Shown here: piece after piece, positions 51,840 through 61,744 of the stretch
How positions within the stretch are numbered: position 1 is the stretch's first letter
Layout: each line of letters opens with the position of its first letter
Assembly (NCBI RefSeq): GCF_016598535.1
Contig: NZ_CP066779.1
Coordinates: 5,144,053-5,208,052 of the forward strand
From: Rhodococcus sp. P-2
GTDB lineage: Bacteria; Actinomycetota; Actinomycetes; Mycobacteriales; Mycobacteriaceae
Direction: 5' to 3'
Length of the DNA stretch: 64,000 nucleotides
The notes under the pieces: model-generated
Told to the model about the DNA's origin: nothing
Databases searched by the model: none
What the model saw: the letters and a program-made list of their open reading frames with translations, nothing else
Made by a program: the position numbers and the translations under genes

Positions 51840-53366
51840 GTGTGCGTGACCGTCACCCGAGATGTCGATGCAGATTTCCTCGCCCTCCCGCTGCGAGCCG
51901 TCGCTGATGCGGCGCTGTCGGCAGCGAGAACAGCCGGCGCCCAGCACGCCGATGTTCGTGTCCACCGCGTGCTCACACAGTCGATCCGCTTGCGCGACGG
52001 CGTAGTTCAGGCGGTTTCCGACGGAGACGAGATCGGGGTCGCCGTCCGTGTGATCGTCGACGGCACGTGGGGATTCGCCTCGCACGCCGAGGTGTCCCCT
52101 GACGTCGCGGCTGCGCTGGCACGCCAAGCGGTCGAGGTCGCGAAGGCATTGCGCTCGCTCAATCGGGATCCGGTCACCCTCGCCGACGAGCCCGTCTACG
52201 CCGACGCGACGTGGGTGTCCCCGTATCTCGAAGATCCCTTCGCGGTGCCGACGGCCGACAAGGTAGCCCTGCTGGTCGACTACTCCGGACGGCTTCAAGC
52301 CGCTGACGGCGTGGACCACGTCACGGCGAGTGTCCTCCAGGTCAAGGAGCAGACTTACTACGCGGATCTGGCCGGTTCGTCGATCACCCAGCAACGCGTG
52401 CGTCTGCACCCCGAGTTCGAGGCGACTGCCGTCGACAAGTCTGCCGGCAGCTTCGAATCGATGCGTACCTTGGCGCCGCCGGTAGGGCGCGGATGGGAGT
52501 ACCTCGGAGCGGAAAGCACGTGGAACTGGGGTGACGAGCTCGCGCAGATCCCGGAGTGGCTGGCCGAGAAGACGAAGGCACCGACCGTCGAAGCGGGTCC
52601 GACCGATCTCGTGATCGATCCGACCAATCTGTGGCTCACGATCCACGAATCCATCGGGCACGCCACCGAATACGACCGCGCAATCGGCTACGAAGCGGCT
52701 TACGCGGGTACGTCGTTCGCGACGCCGGACAAGCTGGGAACGCTGAAATACGGAACGCCACTCATGCACGTGACCGCCGATCGTAACGAAGAGCACGGCC
52801 TGGCCAGCGTCGGATTCGACGACGACGGAGTCGCCTCACAACGGTGGGATCTGGTCGCCGACGGAACACTGGTCGGATATCAACTCGATCGAGTGTTCGC
52901 GCCGAGACTGGGACTGACGCGTTCCAACGGTTGCTCGTATGCCGACTCCGCACATCACGTTCCCATCCAGCGTATGGCCAACGTCTCGCTCTCCCCCGAT
53001 CCTCATACGGACACCTCGACCGCAGACCTGATCTCGCGCGTCGAGAACGGCATCTACGTCGTCGGAGACAAGTCCTGGTCGATCGACATGCAGCGCTACA
53101 ACTTCCAGTTCACCGGTCAGCGGTTCTTCAAGATCCGCGACGGAAAGCTCGACGGCCAGGTGCGTGACGTGGCATATCAGGCGACGACGACGGACTTCTG
53201 GGGCTCGATGGAAGCCGTCGGCGGTGAGTCGACCTGGCGCCTGCAAGGCGCATTCAACTGCGGCAAGGCGCAACCCGGCCAGGTTGCGGCGGTCAGCCAC
53301 GGCTGCCCGTCCGCTCTGTTCCGCGGAGTCAACATCCTCAACACTCGTTCGGAGGCTCAGCAGTGA
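51840..53366 (+). CDS. tldD: TldD/PmbA family metalloprotease, TldD subunit
   Basis: 508 residues from GTG 51840 (GTG 51846 possible). The zinc site HESIGH (HExxxH) lies at about residues 270-275 within TIHESIGHATEYDRA, and the late Cys/Gly-rich motif GCSYADSAHH is present. TldD forms a heterodimeric protease with TldE that digests unfolded peptides and, in other bacteria, matures microcin B17 and CcdA. It overlaps tldE by four bases. Confidence 0.93.
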   Translation: MCVTVTRDVDADFLALPLRAVADAALSAARTAGAQHADVRVHRVLTQSIRLRDGVVQAVSDGDEIGVAVRVIVDGTWGFASHAEVSPDVAAALARQAVEVAKALRSLNRDPVTLADEPVYADATWVSPYLEDPFAVPTADKVALLVDYSGRLQAADGVDHVTASVLQVKEQTYYADLAGSSITQQRVRLHPEFEATAVDKSAGSFESMRTLAPPVGRGWEYLGAESTWNWGDELAQIPEWLAEKTKAPTVEAGPTDLVIDPTNLWLTIHESIGHATEYDRAIGYEAAYAGTSFATPDKLGTLKYGTPLMHVTADRNEEHGLASVGFDDDGVASQRWDLVADGTLVGYQLDRVFAPRLGLTRSNGCSYADSAHHVPIQRMANVSLSPDPHTDTSTADLISRVENGIYVVGDKSWSIDMQRYNFQFTGQRFFKIRDGKLDGQVRDVAYQATTTDFWGSMEAVGGESTWRLQGAFNCGKAQPGQVAAVSHGCPSALFRGVNILNTRSEAQQ

Positions 53367-54724
53367 TCGATCCGCAGCAAGTCGTCGAGCGTGCATTGGC
53401 CGCGAGGACGGTAGACGAATCGTTGGTGATCGTGACCGATGCGAGTGAGGCGTCGCTGCGGTGGGCCAACAATTCGATGACCACCAACGGAGTGTCGCTG
53501 TCCCGGACGTGGACGGTGATCTCGATCGTGCGCGAGGGAGACATCGCGAAGGTGGGCACTGTCAGTTCCAGCAGTGTCGATCCGGAGCAGATTTCTGCAC
53601 TCGTGACGGCAAGCGAACAAGCTGCGCGCACAGCCACTCCCGCCGACGACGCGTCCGACCTGATCACCCAGTCGGCGGCCGAGACCGACTGGGACCTGCC
53701 GCCCGCCCTGACCGACATCGGTGTCTTCGCGCAGTTGGCTGCCGACCTGTCCACGGCCTTCGACGGCGGTGACCAGCTGTTCGGGTTCGCCCACCACCAG
53801 ATGCACACCGCTTGGCTCGGATCTTCGACGGGCGTGCGACGCAGAACGGCTCAAGCGACCGGCTCCGTGGAGATCAACGGTAAGCGCGGCGACGCCAGCG
53901 CTTGGGTCGGATCGGGGACCGTCGATTTCAGCGATATCTCGATACCGAACCTGTTGTCGCAATTAACCACTCGACTCGACTGGGCGGGCAATTCCGTCAG
54001 CCTGCCTGCCGGCCGCTACGAGACGATTCTTCCGCCGTCGGCTGTGGCGGACCTGATGATCTATCTGATGTGGACCATGGAGGGTCGCGGCGCCGAAGAG
54101 GGGCACACCGCACTTTCCTCCACAGGCGGCACGCGGATCGGTGAGAAACTGGGTGCCTTGCCACTCACGCTGACCTCCGACCCCGGCGCCGAGGGCTTGC
54201 AGTCCGCGCCGTTCGTGATCACGACGTCGTCGAGCGAATCCGTCTCACTGTTCGACAACGGTATGGAGATCGAACCCGTCGACTGGGTCCGAGACGGGGT
54301 TGTCAATGCGCTGGCGTACCCACGCCACGCTGCACGAGAATTCGGTCGACCTGTCGCAGTTCCCGGCGACAATCTCATCCTGACCGGTGGTGACGACACC
54401 TCGATCGAGGACATGATCGCAGGTACCGAGAAGGGTCTACTGCTCACAACCCTCTGGTACATCCGTGAGGTGGATCCGACGACGCTGCTGTTGACCGGAC
54501 TTACCCGTGACGGGGTGTATTTGATCGAGGACGGCAAGATCGTCGGCGCCGTCAACAACTTCCGTTTCAACGAGAGCCCGCTCGATCTGCTGCGGCGGGT
54601 CACCGAGGCTGGACGCACCGAGATCACACTCCCGCGCGAGTGGAAAGACTGGTTCACTCGGACAGCGATGCCGCCGATGCGCATTCCCGATTTCCACATG
54701 TCCTCGGTCAGTCAGGCGCAGTGA
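53363..54724 (+). CDS. tldE: TldE/PmbA subunit of the TldD/TldE protease
   Basis: 453 residues from GTG 53363, overlapping tldD. It has the same fold as TldD but lacks the HExxxH zinc motif, as expected of the TldE/PmbA partner. Typical segments are VLPPSAVADLMIYLMW-like ETILPPSAVADLMIY, the loop FDNGMEIEPVDW and the C-terminal GLTRDGVYLIEDGKI with VNNFRFNESPLDLL. It is translationally coupled on both sides. Confidence 0.92.
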   Translation: MIDPQQVVERALAARTVDESLVIVTDASEASLRWANNSMTTNGVSLSRTWTVISIVREGDIAKVGTVSSSSVDPEQISALVTASEQAARTATPADDASDLITQSAAETDWDLPPALTDIGVFAQLAADLSTAFDGGDQLFGFAHHQMHTAWLGSSTGVRRRTAQATGSVEINGKRGDASAWVGSGTVDFSDISIPNLLSQLTTRLDWAGNSVSLPAGRYETILPPSAVADLMIYLMWTMEGRGAEEGHTALSSTGGTRIGEKLGALPLTLTSDPGAEGLQSAPFVITTSSSESVSLFDNGMEIEPVDWVRDGVVNALAYPRHAAREFGRPVAVPGDNLILTGGDDTSIEDMIAGTEKGLLLTTLWYIREVDPTTLLLTGLTRDGVYLIEDGKIVGAVNNFRFNESPLDLLRRVTEAGRTEITLPREWKDWFTRTAMPPMRIPDFHMSSVSQAQ

Positions 54725-55629
54725 TGGCGAAGGTCGTGATCGCCGGCGGCACCGGCGCTCTCGGCCGCCGGATCAGCGACGATCTCGCCGACCGTGGGTA
54801 TGACGTCGTGGTTCTGACTCGGTCACCGAAACCCGGTCGGCACAGGCAGGTTCAGTGGGACGGCGTCACGGTAGGCGACTGGGCAGGAGAACTCGACGGC
54901 GCCGCGGTGATCAACCTTGCCGGCGAGTTGGTCGATCGCCGACCCACCCCGGCAAACATCGCATTGCTCACCAGCTCCCGAGTCGATCCGACGCGCGCGC
55001 TGGTCGAAGCGTCGAAACTACTGGCGAACCCTGTTCCGGTGTGGATCCAGGCGAGCACGCTCGCAATCTACGGCGATGCGGGTGAGACCCGATTGGACGA
55101 GGCTTCTCCTCTCGCTGACGGGCCGCCTCAGATGACCGACGTCGCAAAGGACTGGGAGGCAGCGGTCGAGGGAGCAAACACGTCACGAGTGGTGATCCTG
55201 CGAACCAGCGTCGTGTTGGAGAAGGGCACACCGGCGCTCGAGCGACTCCTGTTGCTCGTGCGTCTCGGGCTGGGTGGACGCGTGGCCTCGGGTAGTCAAT
55301 GGACCAGTTGGATTCACATCGACGACTGGCTGTCGATCGTGCGGTGGGCCCTGGAACCCGATTCAGCTGCCTCGGGCGTGGTCATCGCGACTGCTCCGGA
55401 TCCCGTCCGAAACTCAGAACTGATGGCCGGGCTGCGCAAGCACCTTCATCGCCCACCTGCGCCGCCGACGCCCGCATTCATGGTCAGAATCGGCGCGTTC
55501 CTTTTGCGCAGTGACGCTGCCCTGGGCCTGACGGGTCGTCATGCCGTGTCGAAAGTGTTGGCGGACAACGGCTTCTCGTTCACCTATCCGCGGTTCGATT
55601 CAGCGTTGGACGATCTGCTCGGCAACTGA
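54724..55629 (+). CDS. TIGR01777 family SDR epimerase
   Basis: 301 residues from ATG 54724, whose first base is the last of the tldE stop. NAD(P) motif AGGTGALGRRI, then the family marks VINLAGELVDRRPTP, WIQASTLAIYGDAGE and RTSVVLEKGTPALERLLLLVRLGLGGRVASGSQ (shown here in parts), plus SWIHIDDW. The C-terminal 40 residues carry the DUF1731-type end (HAVSKVLADNGFSFTYP). The substrate is unknown; some relatives act in cell division (SulA-like names) or nucleotide-sugar chemistry. Confidence 0.88.
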   Translation: MAKVVIAGGTGALGRRISDDLADRGYDVVVLTRSPKPGRHRQVQWDGVTVGDWAGELDGAAVINLAGELVDRRPTPANIALLTSSRVDPTRALVEASKLLANPVPVWIQASTLAIYGDAGETRLDEASPLADGPPQMTDVAKDWEAAVEGANTSRVVILRTSVVLEKGTPALERLLLLVRLGLGGRVASGSQWTSWIHIDDWLSIVRWALEPDSAASGVVIATAPDPVRNSELMAGLRKHLHRPPAPPTPAFMVRIGAFLLRSDAALGLTGRHAVSKVLADNGFSFTYPRFDSALDDLLGN

Positions 55630-55636
55630 TGCGCGG

Positions 55637-56017
55637 TCAGGCTGCAGTGATGGCAAGTCCGATCGTTCCGGTCTTGCCGCGGCGCAGGAGACTGCCTTTC
55701 ATGGTGATCCAGCCCAGGATTCCGTAGCGACGCGCGATCGCGTCGCGAGCATGATCGGTGCCCGGTCCGTCGAGGATCTCGGCGACGGCGGCAACCGGTT
55801 TACCCTTCGGATTTCCCCGAGCGTCACACGCAGCCACGGTGACTGACGGGTTTCGCCTGATGCGCTTGACCTTGTAGGAATCTGTGACGGTCCACATCAG
55901 GAGCTTGTCGCCGTCCGGTGCGGCCCAGAGCGGAGTCGCCACCGGCGTTCCGTCCTTGCGGAAGGTCGTGAGTAGGACGTATTTGGCCTCGGAGACACGC
56001 TTGAAGTCGGGGTTCAC
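55637..56017 (-). CDS. PPOX-class F420-dependent/FMN split-barrel protein
   Basis: 126 residues from GTG 56017. No ribosome site fits, but TATCCT lies six bases upstream, which suggests a leaderless transcript. It has the split beta-barrel of the pyridoxamine-oxidase family: AKYVLLTTFRKDGTPVATPLWAA, DSYKVKRIRRNPSVTVAACDARG and KGKPVAAVAEIL. Such actinobacterial proteins bind F420 or flavin and reduce varied substrates. It is convergent with the SDR gene and divergent from choE. Confidence 0.85.
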   Translation of the reverse strand: MNPDFKRVSEAKYVLLTTFRKDGTPVATPLWAAPDGDKLLMWTVTDSYKVKRIRRNPSVTVAACDARGNPKGKPVAAVAEILDGPGTDHARDAIARRYGILGWITMKGSLLRRGKTGTIGLAITAA

Positions 56018-56220
56018 TCCTCGAGGATAGGTGTGAGTGCCTCCCGCTGAACACAGACCAACTTCCGCGACTATCTGGCGACCGCTCAACCTCGGCTGAA
56101 AAATGCCACTTATGCACGTTTTATCCGGTTTCCTGAGGAATTGAAGACGTCGTTTCGTCCACAAACTCCACCTCGAGTTATTCTGAGGCAAATCGTCGAA
56201 CTGGGGAGTCGAACAAACAC

Positions 56221-57861
56221 ATGCAGCGTCGTGACTTTTTCAAAGCGGCCGGGATGGGCGCAGCCGTTGCAGCCGCGACACCACTCATGTCGACCTCGAT
56301 CAGCCACGCCGCCCCCGCACCTCTGCGTGAGCTACCGATGGGTGCCGATCACTACCGCGCACTCGTCCCCGAGTTGTTCGCACCCTCGCCTACTCCCCCG
56401 GACCATTCCGAGGCCATAGTCGTCGGTTCGGGTTTCGGCGCCAGCGCCACCGCTCTCCGGTTGGCGCAGAGCGGCACGCAGGTCACGATCCTCGAGCGCG
56501 GACTTCGCTGGCCGCACGATCCGCAGCGGGAGATTCACACCTCCGACATGCTGGCCGACGGCCGCGGAGTGTTCCGGCGCACATCGTTCACCAACCTCAC
56601 CGGACTCCCGGTGGTGTGCGACTACTTCAGCGGCGTCCTCGATGCCACCGACTACGAACACATCTCGGTCTGGCGCGGCGCTGCCGTCGGCGGTGGTTCC
56701 ATCATCTTCACCGGCGTGATGATTGCGCCTGAGCGCCGATTCTTCGATGCAGTCTTCGGCAATTCCCTCGACTACGACGAGATGGCGTCCACCTGGTACC
56801 CCAAGGTGCGCCAGATGTTGCGTCTGAGCCCGTTGCCCGAAGACATCTACCAAACCCCGAACTTCGGCCACTCCCGTCGTTGGGATCAGGACGCTCGTCG
56901 TGCCGGCTTCGATCCGCAACGCATCGACGGGATCTGGAACTGGGACGTGGTGCGCTCAGAACTCGACGGCCGAACCCGAGCCTCGGCCACTGTCGGTGAC
57001 AGCAACATGGGTAACTCCAACGGCGCGAAGTTCGACCTCACGCAGAACTACATTCCGGCCGCCGAAGCCACCGGACGAGCCACCGTCTGTTACGGGCATC
57101 AGGTGCTCGCGATCAGTCGCGAACGGAATGGACGTTACGCCGTCGATGTCGAATCGACGGATCCGACGGGTGCCGTTCTGGCCCGGAAGACACTCACCTG
57201 TGACCGTCTGTTCCTCGGCGCAGGCTCGATCGGCACGTCCGAGCTGCTGGTACGTGCCCAGGCGACCGGCGCACTGCCGAACCTCAACGAACACGTCGGC
57301 AAAGGCTGGGGAACGAACGGCGACGCCGGGATGGTGCGCTCGTTCGGCTTCAGTGACGGCACTGCGCAAGCGGCACCGTCGGCATCACGCATCGTCGACG
57401 AGTCGGGAATGCCACTCTCCCTCGAAAATTGGTACGTCCCCGGCCTACCCGTCAACATCGGCATGCTCGGAACCCTGGGTATGACTCTCGACCCGCAACG
57501 CGCCGACTTCGCCTATGACGGCGGCTCCGATCGGGTGGTGCTGAACTGGCCGAAGAACGGCAACGACGCCACCGTCGAGGCCCTGCGCGCCGTCCAGAAC
57601 AAGATGGCCTTCGCCGGCACCACGCTGCCGTCCGCCCTGCCGTTCGCGAAAGACGTCAATTCCTCGTTCACCGCGCATCCCCTCGGCGGTGCGGTTCTGG
57701 GCAAGGCCACTGACGGCTACGGGCGAGTCAAGGGCTACGACGGCCTGTACGTGATGGACGGCGCTGCCATTCCGGGCAGCACCGGCACCGTCAATCCGTC
57801 ACTGACCATCACTGCTCTGGCGGAGCGGAACATCGCTCAGATCATCAAGTCCGGACGCTGA
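56221..57861 (+). CDS. choE: Cholesterol oxidase (GMC type), Tat-exported
   Basis: 546 residues from ATG 56221. Twin-arginine signal MQRRDFFKAAGMGAAV, cut near SHA-AP. FAD motif VVGSGFGASATALRL, the GMC signature WRGAAVGGGSIIFTG, and the steroid-oxidase active site: Glu in MPLSLENW, His in FTAHPLGG, Asn in GTVNPSLTITALAERN. Length and motifs agree with type I (non-covalent FAD) cholesterol oxidases of Rhodococcus. It oxidises cholesterol to 4-cholesten-3-one with release of H2O2, at or outside the cell surface. No KstR-type operator is evident in the 200-base divergent region. Convergent with cobN. Confidence 0.88.
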   Translation: MQRRDFFKAAGMGAAVAAATPLMSTSISHAAPAPLRELPMGADHYRALVPELFAPSPTPPDHSEAIVVGSGFGASATALRLAQSGTQVTILERGLRWPHDPQREIHTSDMLADGRGVFRRTSFTNLTGLPVVCDYFSGVLDATDYEHISVWRGAAVGGGSIIFTGVMIAPERRFFDAVFGNSLDYDEMASTWYPKVRQMLRLSPLPEDIYQTPNFGHSRRWDQDARRAGFDPQRIDGIWNWDVVRSELDGRTRASATVGDSNMGNSNGAKFDLTQNYIPAAEATGRATVCYGHQVLAISRERNGRYAVDVESTDPTGAVLARKTLTCDRLFLGAGSIGTSELLVRAQATGALPNLNEHVGKGWGTNGDAGMVRSFGFSDGTAQAAPSASRIVDESGMPLSLENWYVPGLPVNIGMLGTLGMTLDPQRADFAYDGGSDRVVLNWPKNGNDATVEALRAVQNKMAFAGTTLPSALPFAKDVNSSFTAHPLGGAVLGKATDGYGRVKGYDGLYVMDGAAIPGSTGTVNPSLTITALAERNIAQIIKSGR

Positions 57862-57880
57862 AACACGTCAGCGCCCGGAC
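57849..57880. terminator. Hairpin between choE and cobN
   Basis: A 13-bp stem (57849-57861 with 57868-57880, one mismatch) around AACACG overlaps the choE stop codon. It lies between two convergent genes and lacks a T-tract on either side, so it may be a weak or bidirectional terminator. Confidence 0.6.
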
Positions 57881-57900
57881 CTGCCGGTAATGCTCGAGGT

Positions 57901-60900
57901 TTACTCCCCCTCGAGTTCGCCTTCGGTTTCGAGGTACACCTGACGCAAGCCGTCGAGTGTCTTCTGCTCGGGGTGCTCCCACATGTTGCGCTCGGCGGCT
58001 TCGAGGAGCCGCTCGGCGATTCCGTGCAAGGCCCACGGATTGGATTGCGTCATGAACTTCTGGTTCTGCTCGTCCAGAACGTAGGTCTCGGCGAGCTTTT
58101 CGTACATCCAGTCCGCGACCACGTTGGTGGTGGCGTCGTACCCGAAGAGGTAGTCGACCGTGGCTGCCATCTCGAAGGCACCCTTGTACCCATGACGGCG
58201 CATCGCGTCGAGCCAGCGGGGATTGACCACGCGCGCCCGGAAGACACGTGCGGTCTCTTCCGAAAGTGTGCGTGTGCGAACCGATTCCGGCCGAGTGCTG
58301 TCGCCGATATATGCCTCGGGCGACTTTCCGGTCAGCGCGCGCACGGTGGCAACCATGCCGCCGTGGTACTGGAAGTAGTCGTCCGAATCGGCGATGTCGT
58401 GCTCACGCGTGTCGGTGTTCTTGGCCGCCACGTTGATTCGACGGTATGCACTGCGCATGTCGTCGGCTGCCGGGATTCCGTCGAGCCCACGTCCGTACGC
58501 GAAGCCGCCCCAGTTGGTGTACACCTCGGCGAGGTCGTCGTCACCGCGCCAGGTCTTGGAGTCGATGAGTTGCAGCAGGCCGGCGCCGTAGGTTCCAGGT
58601 TTCGAACCGAAGATACGGGTGGTCGCACGCCTGGCGTCGCCGTGCTCGGCCAGGTCAGCCTGTGCGTGGGCGCGCACGTAGTTCTGCTCGTCCGTCTCGT
58701 CCAGTGCCGCGACCAGCTGAACGGCGTCGTCGAGCAGTGCGAGCACATGCGGGAATGCGTCACGGAAGAATCCGGAGATGCGGACGGTGACGTCGATGCG
58801 CGGGCGGCCGAGTTCTTCGAGATCGATGACTTCGAGGTTGACGACGCGTCGGCTTGCCTCGTCCCAGACAGGGCGAACACCGAGGAGCGCGAACACTTCG
58901 GCGATGTCGTCGCCGGAGGTACGCATCGCGGCGGTTCCCCACACCGACAGACCCACCGAGCGCGGGTACTCGCCGTGATCGGCGAGATAGCGAGCGGCGA
59001 GCGACTCGGCCATCGCCTGACCGGTCTCCCACGCCAGGCGTGAAGGAACTGCCTTGGGGTCGACGGAGTAGAAGTTACGACCGGTGGGAAGAACGTTGAT
59101 CAGGCCGCGCAGCGGTGACCCGCTCGGGCCGGCGGCGATGAATCCGCCGTCGAGCGCGTGCAGGACCTGCTTGATCTCGTTGTCCGTCTGCCGCAGACGC
59201 GGAACGACTTCGGTGGCCGCGAACTGCAGGATCTTCACGACGGTCTCGTCGTCGCTGAGGTCCTCGGCGGCAGCGGGGTTCCAGTCGGCCTCGTACATGC
59301 CGCGAACCAGAGCGTGCGCCTTTTCCTCGACGTCGTCGACACGGCTGCGCGACTCGTCGCCGTCTTCGCTGAGCCCGAGTGCTTCACGCAAACCAGGGAC
59401 GCTCTGTTCGCCGCCCCACATCTGACGGGCACGCAGCATGGCGAGAACCAGTTCGATTTCGGCGTCGCCCTCGGGCGCGCGGCCGAGAATGTGCAGACCG
59501 TCGCGGATCTGGACGTCCTTGATTTCGCACAGCCAACCGTCGACGTGCAGGAGCATGTCGTCGAACACGTCTTCTTCGGGCCGCTCGGCGAGGCCGAGGT
59601 CGTGGTCCATCTTGGCCGCCCGCATCAGCGTCCAGATCTGCTGGCGAATGGCCGGGAGCTTGGACGGGTCGAGTGCGGAGATGTTGGAGTGTTCGTCGAG
59701 CAGCTGCTCGAGGCGGGAGATGTCGCCGTAACTTTCGGCGCGGGCCATCGGCGGGATCAGGTGATCGACGAGCGTCGCGTGAGCACGCCGCTTGGCCTGT
59801 GTTCCCTCGCCCGGGTCGTTGACCAGGAACGGGTAAATCAGCGGCAGGTCACCCAGGGCTGCGTCGGTGCCGCAGTTGCTGGACATGCCGAGCGTCTTGC
59901 CCGGCAACCATTCGAGGTTGCCGTGCTTACCGAGGTGAACGACGGCGTCGGCGCCGAATCCGCCGTTGTCCGGTGTCGCGGCGATCCAGCGGTAGGCCGC
60001 GAGGTAATGATGGCTCGGCGGCAGATCCGGGTCGTGGTAGATCGCGACGGGCTTCTCACCGAACCCGCGGGGCGGCTGGACCATGAGGACGATGTTGTTG
60101 AATCGCAGTGCCGCGATGACGATTTCGCCGTCCGGATCCTGCGAGCGGTCGACGTACAGCTCGCCGGGCGCTGTGCCCCAGTGTTCCTCGACTCCGCTGC
60201 GCAACTCTTCGGGCAGGGTGGCGAACCATTCGCGGTACTTCGCTGCCGAGATTCGGATCGGATTGCCCTCGAGCTGCTCGGCGGTGAGCCAGTCGGGATC
60301 CTGGCCACCGGCCGCGATCAGGGCGTGGATCAGCGCGTCGCCGTCCTTCGCCGCCAGGCCGGGTACTGCGTCAGGACCGTCGATGGGTCCGAGGTCGTAA
60401 CCGGCAGAACGCATTTCAGTGAGAAGGTCGATTGCGCTGGCCGGAGTATCGAGGCCGACGGCGTTGCCGATACGAGCGTGCTTGGTCGGGTAGGCCGAGA
60501 GCATGAGTGCAACGCGACGCTCGGTGGTGGGAATGTGGCGCAGCTTGCCATGGCGGACCGCGATACCGGCGACACGGGCAGCGCGCTCGACGTCGGGGAC
60601 GTACGTGGACAGCCCGTCGGAGTCGATTTCCTTGAAGGAGAACGGGACGGTGATGATGCGACCGTCGAATTCCGGCACCGCCACCTGCGTCGCGACGTCG
60701 AGAGGCGACAGTCCGTCGTCGTTCTCGTCCCAGGTGGCGCGGCTACTGGTCAGGCACAGGCCCTGCAGGATCGGGACGTCGAGTGCAGCGAGTGCAGCGA
60801 CGTCCCAGGCTTCGTCGTCGCCACCGGCGGAGGCGGTCGCGGGCTTGGTGCCGCCGGCAGCAAGAACTGTGACGACCATGGCGTCGGCGCGGCGGAGTGT

Positions 60901-61521
60901 GCTCAGAAGTTCGGCTTCTGCGGTTCGTAGTGATGCGCAGTAGATCGGGAGCGCGGTGCCTCCGGCCTCGGCGACGGCGTCACATAACGCCTGGATGTAC
61001 CGGGTGTTTCCGGCCAGATGCTGGGCACGGTAGTACAGAACTGCGATGACGGGACCGGTCGCCGAGTCGAGGTCGGGCGCGAAATCAGCGATTCCCCAGG
61101 AAGGCAGGTGAGCCGGCGGCTCGAAACCGTGGCCGGTGAGCAGAACGGTGTCGGAAAGGAAGTGGTGCAGCTGTGCCAGATTCTGCGCGCCACCCTCGGC
61201 CAGGTAATTGTGGGCCTCGGCAGCAACGCCGGCGGAGACCGTCGAGCACTCCATGAGGTCGGCGTCCGGCGCATGCTCACCACCGAGGACGACTACGGGG
61301 AGTCCGGAGGCGAGGACCATGTCCAAGCCGTCTTCCCAGCTGCGACGGCTGCCGAGGATACGAACGATCACGAGGTCGACGCCGTCAAGCAAAGGCGGCA
61401 AGTCTTCCGAGACCAGCAAGCGTGAGGGGTTGGCCCAGCGGTAGGAAACTCCGTCGCCGGCTTCCTGGCTGGCGCGGGCGCTCAGCAGATCGGTGTCGGA
61501 CGTGGAGAGCAGAAGAATCAC
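57901..61521 (-). CDS. cobN: Cobaltochelatase subunit CobN
   Basis: 1206 residues from GTG 61521 with AGGAAGG upstream; the open frame extends further but into the riboswitch. CobN is the large subunit of the ATP-dependent aerobic cobaltochelatase that inserts Co2+ into hydrogenobyrinic acid a,c-diamide, with CobS/CobT-type partners. Family marks: LPVVVLGGEHAPD, LYYRAQHLAGNTRYIQAL, GNLEWLPGKTLGMS with HLGKHG, PYGIFVNDPGEGTQAKRRAHA-like YPFLVNDPGEGTQAK, GVWGTAAMRTSGDD and GSKPGTYGAGLLQL near the end. The cobalamin riboswitch at 61571-61682 precedes it. Confidence 0.95.
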   Translation of the reverse strand: MILLLSTSDTDLLSARASQEAGDGVSYRWANPSRLLVSEDLPPLLDGVDLVIVRILGSRRSWEDGLDMVLASGLPVVVLGGEHAPDADLMECSTVSAGVAAEAHNYLAEGGAQNLAQLHHFLSDTVLLTGHGFEPPAHLPSWGIADFAPDLDSATGPVIAVLYYRAQHLAGNTRYIQALCDAVAEAGGTALPIYCASLRTAEAELLSTLRRADAMVVTVLAAGGTKPATASAGGDDEAWDVAALAALDVPILQGLCLTSSRATWDENDDGLSPLDVATQVAVPEFDGRIITVPFSFKEIDSDGLSTYVPDVERAARVAGIAVRHGKLRHIPTTERRVALMLSAYPTKHARIGNAVGLDTPASAIDLLTEMRSAGYDLGPIDGPDAVPGLAAKDGDALIHALIAAGGQDPDWLTAEQLEGNPIRISAAKYREWFATLPEELRSGVEEHWGTAPGELYVDRSQDPDGEIVIAALRFNNIVLMVQPPRGFGEKPVAIYHDPDLPPSHHYLAAYRWIAATPDNGGFGADAVVHLGKHGNLEWLPGKTLGMSSNCGTDAALGDLPLIYPFLVNDPGEGTQAKRRAHATLVDHLIPPMARAESYGDISRLEQLLDEHSNISALDPSKLPAIRQQIWTLMRAAKMDHDLGLAERPEEDVFDDMLLHVDGWLCEIKDVQIRDGLHILGRAPEGDAEIELVLAMLRARQMWGGEQSVPGLREALGLSEDGDESRSRVDDVEEKAHALVRGMYEADWNPAAAEDLSDDETVVKILQFAATEVVPRLRQTDNEIKQVLHALDGGFIAAGPSGSPLRGLINVLPTGRNFYSVDPKAVPSRLAWETGQAMAESLAARYLADHGEYPRSVGLSVWGTAAMRTSGDDIAEVFALLGVRPVWDEASRRVVNLEVIDLEELGRPRIDVTVRISGFFRDAFPHVLALLDDAVQLVAALDETDEQNYVRAHAQADLAEHGDARRATTRIFGSKPGTYGAGLLQLIDSKTWRGDDDLAEVYTNWGGFAYGRGLDGIPAADDMRSAYRRINVAAKNTDTREHDIADSDDYFQYHGGMVATVRALTGKSPEAYIGDSTRPESVRTRTLSEETARVFRARVVNPRWLDAMRRHGYKGAFEMAATVDYLFGYDATTNVVADWMYEKLAETYVLDEQNQKFMTQSNPWALHGIAERLLEAAERNMWEHPEQKTLDGLRQVYLETEGELEGE

Positions 61522-61570
61522 GGGTGAAGCCTTCCTGGGGTTTCGCGCCCCGTGGCACAGATCTGTCATC

Positions 61571-61682
61571 GACGGCGGTTGAGGGTCTGACTCGTGTTTC
61601 CGAGCGGAAACGCGTCCCGCTCGAGCAACACTCACAGTGGCGCGACCGCACCGGACTTTCACCGGTTTCCTCAACTGCCGTC
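61571..61682 (-). promoter_or_regulatory. Cobalamin riboswitch upstream of cobN
   Basis: On the reverse strand, 5' to 3': P1 arm GACGGCAGTTGA (61681-61670), the core GAGGAAACCGGTGAAAGTCC, GCGCCACTGT, and the B12-box region GAGTCAGACCCTC running into the P1 partner TCAACCGCCGTC (61582-61571); 11 of 12 P1 bases pair. Downstream, CACGGG (about 61549-61554) is complementary to CCCGTG that contains the cobN start codon, so the switch may act on translation by hiding the start. AdoCbl binding should lower cobN expression. Confidence 0.93.
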
Positions 61683-61744
61683 ACTGGTGGTGGTGATGCT
61701 ACCGGTCCGCAGAAGGCACTCATGACAGGTCGTACCCTGGAGCC

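Noticed and set aside
56018..56220. KstR operator for the cholesterol oxidase gene
   Set aside because: No AAC-type inverted repeat of the KstR kind could be found in the divergent region.
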